Below, piece after piece: positions 59,622 through 64,000 of a stretch of DNA of 64,000 nucleotides; position 1 is the first letter of the stretch, and every line of letters starts with the position of its first letter. The position numbers and the translations under genes are program-made. This DNA comes from Pedobacter africanus (lineage in GTDB: Bacteria > Bacteroidota > Bacteroidia > Sphingobacteriales > Sphingobacteriaceae). Below the pieces are notes generated by a model. The model was not told where the DNA came from. It saw only the letters and a list, made by a program, of their open reading frames with translations, and searched no databases. The stretch spans positions 2,604,001 to 2,668,000 of the forward strand of contig NZ_FWXT01000001.1 of the NCBI RefSeq assembly GCF_900176535.1. The letters run 5' to 3'.

Positions 59622-60875
59622 ATGCTAATTTATACAAATAAAAATAAAAGCCTTCAAAACAGGTTTATAAAATACGTGCAAATCGACACGCAGTCAGACC
59701 CTTTGTCGCCTACTGTACCTTCAACAGAAAAACAGAAAAACCTGGGCCGGTTACTGGTGGAAGAGCTGCTGGAACTGGGTATTGCCGATGCACATCTTGA
59801 CGAATATGGTTATGTTTATGCAACCATCCCTTCCAATTCAGATAAAAAGGTGCCTGTGATCTGTTTCTGCTCCCATATGGATACCTCTCCGGATTGCAGC
59901 GGGTACAATGTAAAGCCAATTATCCACGAGAATTACCAGGGACAGGACCTGGTATTGCCCGATGACCATTCCGTTGTGCTAAAGATGAAGGAACACCCTG
60001 ATTTGAAAGACCAGATCGGCAACGACATCATTACGGCCAGCGGGACTACTTTGCTTGGGGCCGACAATAAAGCCGGTGTTGCAGAGATCATGGAAGCTGC
60101 AGCTTTCCTGGTACAAAACCCTGACTTTAAGCATGGCGAAATTAAGATCTTGTTTACACCTGATGAAGAGATTGGCCGTGGGGTAGATAAGGCAGACCTA
60201 AAGAAACTGGGGGCTGATTTTGCCTATACCATAGATGGTGAAACACTGGGCTCAATTGAAGATGAAACCTTTTCGGCAGATGGGGCGGTTTTAACCGTAA
60301 AGGGGGTAAGCGCTCATCCTGGTTTTGCGAAAGGCAAAATGGAAAGTGCCATTAAAATCCTTTCTGACGTGATCAGTGCACTGCCGGCAGACTGCCTGTC
60401 ACCTGAATCAACCGAGGGTAAAGAAGGCTTTATTCATCCCGTTACCATTAGCGGTAATGTAGAGCAGGCCGAAGCCCGCTTTATTCTGCGCGCCTTCAAT
60501 GATGAAGAGCTGGCCGCTAACGGTGAACTGCTAGATGCCACTGTTCAGAACATCATTGAGGATTTTCCAAACTCATCGTATGAACTGAAAATATCAGAGC
60601 AGTACCGCAACATGAAGCAGGTGCTGGACAAATATCCTCAGATCATTGAATATGGTATCGAAGCCATCAAGAGGACTGGAATTACCCCTAAGCGGCAAAG
60701 CATCAGAGGTGGAACAGATGGTTCACGCTTGTCGTTCATGGGCTTACCATGTCCGAATATCTTTGCAGGAGAGCATGCCTTCCATGGTAAGCAGGAATGG
60801 GCTTCTGTACAGGATATGGAAAAAGCGGTAGAAACCATAGTGAACATAGCTGCCATCTGGGAAGAGCGTTCCTAG
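59622..60875 (+). CDS. pepT: Peptidase T (tripeptide aminopeptidase), M20B
   Basis: The protein has 417 residues from ATG 59622. Zinc ligands and catalytic residues are in CFCSHMDTSPD, GADNKAGVAEIM (bridging Asp) and FTPDEEIGRGVDK (catalytic Glu-Glu), with a later ligand in FAGEHAFHGKQEW. The lid domain contains VKGVSAHPGFAKGKM. Length fits PepT. It releases N-terminal residues from tripeptides in the cytoplasm. The frame is open 22 codons further upstream, but the promoter element and family length favour 59622. It is divergent from the beta-barrel operon. Confidence 0.95.
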   Translation: MLIYTNKNKSLQNRFIKYVQIDTQSDPLSPTVPSTEKQKNLGRLLVEELLELGIADAHLDEYGYVYATIPSNSDKKVPVICFCSHMDTSPDCSGYNVKPIIHENYQGQDLVLPDDHSVVLKMKEHPDLKDQIGNDIITASGTTLLGADNKAGVAEIMEAAAFLVQNPDFKHGEIKILFTPDEEIGRGVDKADLKKLGADFAYTIDGETLGSIEDETFSADGAVLTVKGVSAHPGFAKGKMESAIKILSDVISALPADCLSPESTEGKEGFIHPVTISGNVEQAEARFILRAFNDEELAANGELLDATVQNIIEDFPNSSYELKISEQYRNMKQVLDKYPQIIEYGIEAIKRTGITPKRQSIRGGTDGSRLSFMGLPCPNIFAGEHAFHGKQEWASVQDMEKAVETIVNIAAIWEERS

Positions 60876-60894
60876 AGCGCTTAGGGGCGTCTTC

Positions 60895-61590
60895 TTAAAC
60901 TTTTAAGGTTAACCTTGCTAAATACTGGTCATTTTCGTCTTCGAAGATGACCTCTGTGCGCCATCCTGTCTGCGTAGCAATATCCGTTAAGGTTTTCTGG
61001 TCTACATATACCCATTTAAACCAATTTCCTTTGACACTTTTGTACTCATACCTGAAGCTGACCTCGCCAAAGTACCCGCTTTCAGGGAAGGGGATTTCGA
61101 GGTAAAGATAAGAAAGGTCGGAACTGTCGAAAACCAATTGCCCATCAGTGTTGATGAGTTCTTTTGCCTGGTTGAGAAAAGACCTCAGGCCGGGTAAAGA
61201 GCCTGTCAGGCCAATACCGTTCATCATAAAAAGCAGCGTGTCGTATTTTTTTCCTTCAGGTTTATAGGTGAGAATGTTGCCTTCTATAGCCTGTTTGAGG
61301 CCGCGCTGTTTCATGATGGTTACCGCGGCTGCGGATATGTCCATCCCGGTAACGTCGAGGCCTTTTTTTTGCAGGATAAGGGCGTGGCTGCCTACCCCGG
61401 CACCAACGTCGAGCACACGGCCCCTGCATAAATCAAGGGCCTTAAGCTCCAGCTCAGGCATTTCATTTTCATTCCTGAAATAAATGTCGACCGGCATTTC
61501 TTCGGGTTCGTCATAAGAATTATGCACCCATAAAGTTTCAGCGGGTGGTTTTATAAACTGGTCTTTTAAAGCTTCTCCGAATATATCCAT
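60895..61590 (-). CDS. Class I SAM-dependent methyltransferase
   Basis: The 231-residue protein has the SAM-binding motif GRVLDVGAGVGSHALIL (about residues 54-70), a second acidic motif VTGMDISAAAV and LLFMMNGIGLTG as the post-motif strand. The substrate is not predictable. It lies 26 bases downstream of the MBL-hydrolase gene on the same strand but has its own exact TATCTTTG element 4 bases before the ATG, so it may be read from a leaderless transcript. Confidence 0.83.
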   Translation of the reverse strand: MDIFGEALKDQFIKPPAETLWVHNSYDEPEEMPVDIYFRNENEMPELELKALDLCRGRVLDVGAGVGSHALILQKKGLDVTGMDISAAAVTIMKQRGLKQAIEGNILTYKPEGKKYDTLLFMMNGIGLTGSLPGLRSFLNQAKELINTDGQLVFDSSDLSYLYLEIPFPESGYFGEVSFRYEYKSVKGNWFKWVYVDQKTLTDIATQTGWRTEVIFEDENDQYLARLTLKV

Positions 61591-61594
61591 GCGG

Positions 61595-61602
61595 CAAAGA
61601 TA
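61595..61602 (-). promoter_or_regulatory. -7 element TATCTTTG next to the methyltransferase start
   Basis: The plus strand reads CAAAGATA, the reverse complement of TATCTTTG. It ends 4 bases before the ATG at 61590, which predicts initiation at the start codon. Confidence 0.55.
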
Positions 61603-61616
61603 GGAAACCCGGTGTT

Positions 61617-63014
61617 TTAAAGCTCAAATTCCTCGTGATATTCAGGAATGGCTACATTGCTAAATCCGGCAGCACTTACCCGCAGCGCAAAGTTCTGTTG
61701 TACATCGTATTCTCCATGAACAAGGAACACTTTTTTCACTTTTGAAGCATCCTGAACAGAAAGGAACTGGAGCAGGTCTTCAAAATCGCCATGTGCGCTC
61801 ATTGATTTTATGGATTGTATTTCTGCAATTACATCATACTCCTGTCCAAAAAGCCATACCCTTTTTTGTCCGCCTATAAGCCTGCCGGCCAATGAGCCCG
61901 GACTGGCATAGCCCACCATTAAAATGGTATTCTTTTTATCGCTGATGTTGTTTCTGATGTGGTGCCTTACCCTACCTCCTTCGGCCATGCCTGATGAAGA
62001 AATGATCACGCAGGGCTGCTGATCGCTGTTTAAAGCTTTAGACTCGGCTACGTCTTCAATAAAACGAAGGCCTTTAAAACCGAAAATATCACGATCTACT
62101 TTTAGCACTTCCTTTACACCATTGTTGTAGACTTCGGGGTGGCTCCTCAAAACTTCTGTTGCTTCGAGTGAAAGCGGGCTGTCGACATAGTAAGGAATGG
62201 CCGGAAGCTGATTTTTTAATTCCAGTCCGTTTAGGGCGTAAAGCAGCTCCTGTGTGCGGCCCACACTAAATGCAGGTATAATTACTTTTCCTCCTTTTTC
62301 CAGGCAGGTATGGGTAATTACCTGCAGCAGCATATTTTCTATCGGGTCAAGGTCAACATGCAGGGAGTCTCCGTAGGTCGATTCCATAACGATGTAATCG
62401 GCCTGTGGAAAGGTTTGCGGACTTTTCAGCAGCAAATCGCCATAGCGTCCAACATCCCCGCTAAAGGTAAGCCGGGTTTCTTTTCCTTCTTCATTTATCT
62501 TAAGATGTACGGCGGCACTACCTACAATATGCCCTGCGTCTGTAAAATAAACAGAAATATCCGGACTGATATCAAAATTCTGATTGTAAGGTATGGTTTT
62601 AAACTGGCTTAAAGTTTGATGAACGTCCTTGTCTGTGTAAAGCGGCATTTCCTGATCTTCCACACGTTTGATTTTTTTGTTAGCGTATTCAGCATCCTGC
62701 ATCTGAATCTTTGCTGAATCCAGCAACAGGATCCGGGCGAGGTCTTTGGTGGCAGGTGTACAGAATACAGGCCCCCTAAAGCCTTCTGCCACCAGACGGG
62801 GCAAAAGCCCGCAATGATCTATATGCGCATGCGATAAGATCATGTAATTAACCTTTGCGGGGTTAAAGCCAAAAGATTCGTTCAGCTTTTCGGTGATGTC
62901 GCCCATCCCCTGGAAAAGTCCGCAGTCCAATAATAGCTGTACTCCATTGTTTAATGTAACCAGGTGTTTACTGCCTGTAACGGCGCGTGCCGCCCCATGA
63001 AAAGCAATCTTCAT
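61617..63014 (-). CDS. MBL-fold beta-CASP RNA hydrolase-like protein
   Basis: The 465-residue protein has the metal site SHAHIDHCGLLPRL (His62, His64, Asp66, His67), TDAGHIVGSAAV, TFSGDVGRYGD, the beta-CASP cassette (IPAFSVGRTQELLYAL, VIISSSGMAEGGRVRHH) and the C-terminal RMBL motif SMSAHGDFEDLLQF with LVHGEYD. This is the YsH1/CPSF73-like bacterial group (often annotated as MBL fold metallo-hydrolase RNA specificity domain). It probably acts as an RNase. It is the second gene after ytxH, 17 bases downstream. Confidence 0.92.
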   Translation of the reverse strand: MKIAFHGAARAVTGSKHLVTLNNGVQLLLDCGLFQGMGDITEKLNESFGFNPAKVNYMILSHAHIDHCGLLPRLVAEGFRGPVFCTPATKDLARILLLDSAKIQMQDAEYANKKIKRVEDQEMPLYTDKDVHQTLSQFKTIPYNQNFDISPDISVYFTDAGHIVGSAAVHLKINEEGKETRLTFSGDVGRYGDLLLKSPQTFPQADYIVMESTYGDSLHVDLDPIENMLLQVITHTCLEKGGKVIIPAFSVGRTQELLYALNGLELKNQLPAIPYYVDSPLSLEATEVLRSHPEVYNNGVKEVLKVDRDIFGFKGLRFIEDVAESKALNSDQQPCVIISSSGMAEGGRVRHHIRNNISDKKNTILMVGYASPGSLAGRLIGGQKRVWLFGQEYDVIAEIQSIKSMSAHGDFEDLLQFLSVQDASKVKKVFLVHGEYDVQQNFALRVSAAGFSNVAIPEYHEEFEL

Positions 63015-63031
63015 TCTTGTCTTTATGTGGC

Positions 63032-63238
63032 TTAGGCTCTTACTTTTGCTAGCGTATCTTTTACCTGATCGGTCACATCTGCCAGTTTTTCTTTGGAGGC
63101 ATCTAAAAGGTCACAAAACCAGTCAGACATTTTATCTTTCATCTCTCCTGTTTTATCTGATGACAATATCAGGGCAACAGCAGCACCAAGGGCAGCTCCT
63201 GCCAATACGCCTGCAATTATTTTAGTTTCTTTCTTCAT
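63032..63238 (-). CDS. YtxH-type small membrane protein
   Basis: The 68-residue protein has an N-terminal glycine/alanine-rich membrane segment (IIAGVLAGAALGAAVALILS) followed by an amphipathic, charged helix (MKDKMSDWFCDLLDAS, DVTDQVKDTLAKVRA). This is the YtxH/gas-vesicle-like small stress protein pattern. It heads the operon with the MBL hydrolase and has a TATTTTTG element upstream. Confidence 0.82.
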   Translation of the reverse strand: MKKETKIIAGVLAGAALGAAVALILSSDKTGEMKDKMSDWFCDLLDASKEKLADVTDQVKDTLAKVRA

Positions 63239-63282
63239 GGTTTCTCCTTTTATTTAATCTGTAAATGACGTTGTAAGATAAA

Positions 63283-63290
63283 CAAAAATA
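63283..63290 (-). promoter_or_regulatory. -7 element TATTTTTG for the ytxH operon
   Basis: The plus strand reads CAAAAATA, the reverse complement of an exact TAnnTTTG match, 44 bases before the ytxH ATG. Confidence 0.45.
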
Positions 63291-63324
63291 GGGCCGAATG
63301 GTTTAGGTGCAGACAGTATTGCAT

Positions 63325-63361
63325 AAAAAAGCCGGATAACAATTAAGTTGCCCGGCTTTTT
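63325..63361 (-). terminator. Hairpin terminator after the lipoprotein gene
   Basis: AAAAAGCCGG and CCGGCTTTTT form a perfect stem around a 16-base interior that can pair further (AAC with GTT). It lies 18 bases after the stop of the leftward lipoprotein gene; A/T runs on both sides allow either direction. Confidence 0.85.
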
Positions 63362-63379
63362 AATAGGGATGGATGAATA

Positions 63380-63793
63380 TTATTTTACATTAACACCTTC
63401 AAATTTGAACATTGCGTCCTGAAAGTTGTTTACTAATGACATTTCTATATCAGAATTAGACTGAAAAGAGAAGATCACTACCCTGCTGCTACCGGAAGAA
63501 GACATATACTGTTTAGTCGCCTCTGCATAGAGAAAATTTGAAAAGGTTAAAGCAGCAAAAGTGCCGTACTCTTGTCCACTTACTGGTTCAATTGCAACTT
63601 CATTGGCCGCTTTTCTGGTTACTTTAATTTTAACATTGTTGTAGTCTACTGTACCTACAGATAATTTTCCCTGATAGGTTTGCGACACCTGTGCCGATTT
63701 GTCCTGGCCATCAGGATTTGGTTCTTTGTCCTTGCTGCAGGCAGCAAAAATGGTAACAAGCAATAGAATTGGATAGATGATTGATTTTTTCAT
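63380..63793 (-). CDS. Small lipoprotein, function unknown
   Basis: The protein has 137 residues from ATG 63793: MKKSIIYPILLLVTIFAAC, lipobox FAAC with Cys19, then an acidic stretch SKDKEPNPDGQDKS of the kind found after exported Bacteroidota lipid cysteines. The domain (YQGKLSVGTVDYNNVKIKVT and FKFEGVNVK) looks beta-rich, similar in layout to small calycin-like lipoproteins. An in-frame upstream start at 63871 would add 26 residues ahead of the signal peptide and is unlikely. Function unknown. Confidence 0.78.
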   Translation of the reverse strand: MKKSIIYPILLLVTIFAACSKDKEPNPDGQDKSAQVSQTYQGKLSVGTVDYNNVKIKVTRKAANEVAIEPVSGQEYGTFAALTFSNFLYAEATKQYMSSSGSSRVVIFSFQSNSDIEMSLVNNFQDAMFKFEGVNVK

Positions 63794-63950
63794 AATTAAA
63801 TAAGAGTTGGTTTGAAAATATTTAGCCATGCCTGTTGTAAAAACTGTGCCAAAGCATAGGGGTAGTCTCAAGGTTATTCTCTTGAACCATTAGAATTAAC
63901 TACTGGTTTACCGCTAATTGTGCTGTTTGTTAATGGATTGTGTTCTTGAT

Positions 63951-63958
63951 TATCTTTG
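63951..63958 (+). promoter_or_regulatory. -7 element TATCTTTG near the window end
   Basis: An exact TAnnTTTG match ends 1 base before the ATG at 63960. The position is slightly too close for a normal leader; a leaderless start or a chance match are both possible. Confidence 0.35.
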
Positions 63959-63959
63959 T

Positions 63960-64000
63960 ATGATAATTGACGTTTCTTTTGGTAAAAGAAACGCTGCAAA
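63960..64000 (+). CDS. Possible start of a gene cut by the window end
   Basis: An ATG opens a frame reading MIIDVSFGKRNAA up to the window end. Support is only the open frame, the adjacent promoter element and the absence of a leftward gene here. The product cannot be identified. Confidence 0.35.
   Translation, partial: MIIDVSFGKRNAA

Overview
The window looks like a chromosome segment of a Bacteroidota bacterium of the Sphingobacteriaceae type, closest in style to Pedobacter. The evidence is two SusC/SusD outer-membrane pairs, the gliding lipoprotein GldH, a type IX secretion (T9SS) CHU_C-type C-terminal domain with a PorP/SprF partner, 'MAQ'-type signal peptides, and promoters of the Bacteroidota form TAnnTTTG instead of sigma70 boxes. 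No CRISPR array, transposase or integrase was seen.

Layout. 1-6.3 kb is core housekeeping: a leftward operon (ruvX, O-methyltransferase, LysM glucosaminidase, a lipoprotein cut by the window edge), a divergent rightward operon (DNA polymerase III delta-prime, a PSP1/RicT-type protein, gldH) and convergent murF. An 89-bp structure with perfect 21-bp arms lies between the divergent operons. 6.4-19.8 kb carries a large secreted M14 peptidase and two SusCD operons, the first with an extra lipoprotein. Both end in strong hairpin terminators and share a conserved promoter/leader module. 19.8-23.6 kb is a leftward pair: a TonB-receptor-like barrel and a DUF5977-repeat secreted protein.

23.7-27.8 kb is an island of broken genes, all leftward: a small membrane protein, a CHAP/TIGR02594-like hydrolase, a two-segment membrane protein, a DUF6266 protein without a start codon, dinD, and a ComEA-like helix-hairpin-helix protein with an internal deletion. 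At least eight lesions lie in 4.1 kb, while the rest of the window reads cleanly. The dinD remnant keeps a well-formed palindromic operator over its start codon.

27.9-32.5 kb holds an LD-carboxypeptidase, metG, tRNA-Arg(CCT) with its own promoter and terminator, and a membrane-anchored AraC-type regulator. 32.6-50.1 kb is the most striking part: a 4,888-residue surface protein (L-type lectin domain, Ig-like part, about 30 DUF11/DUF7507 repeats, T9SS type B signal), followed by a PorP/SprF protein and a TPR-PD40-OmpA protein. This is a complete SprB/SprF-like adhesin module. A hairpin precedes the adhesin gene, another separates it from porP, and five exact 363-bp-period DNA repeats lie inside it.

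50.1-64 kb returns to core and envelope genes: HAD phosphatase, a thiamine-pyrophosphokinase-like protein, M28 peptidase, DUF4407 protein, rhodanese, a small membrane protein, dipeptide epimerase, an uncharacterised protein, a rhomboid/M14/beta-barrel operon, peptidase T, a methyltransferase, an MBL beta-CASP hydrolase, a YtxH protein, a lipoprotein and the first codons of a further gene. LD-carboxypeptidase, Ala-Glu epimerase, MurF, glucosaminidase and the possible CHAP remnant all concern peptidoglycan, and several secreted peptidases and peptidase T suggest peptide scavenging.
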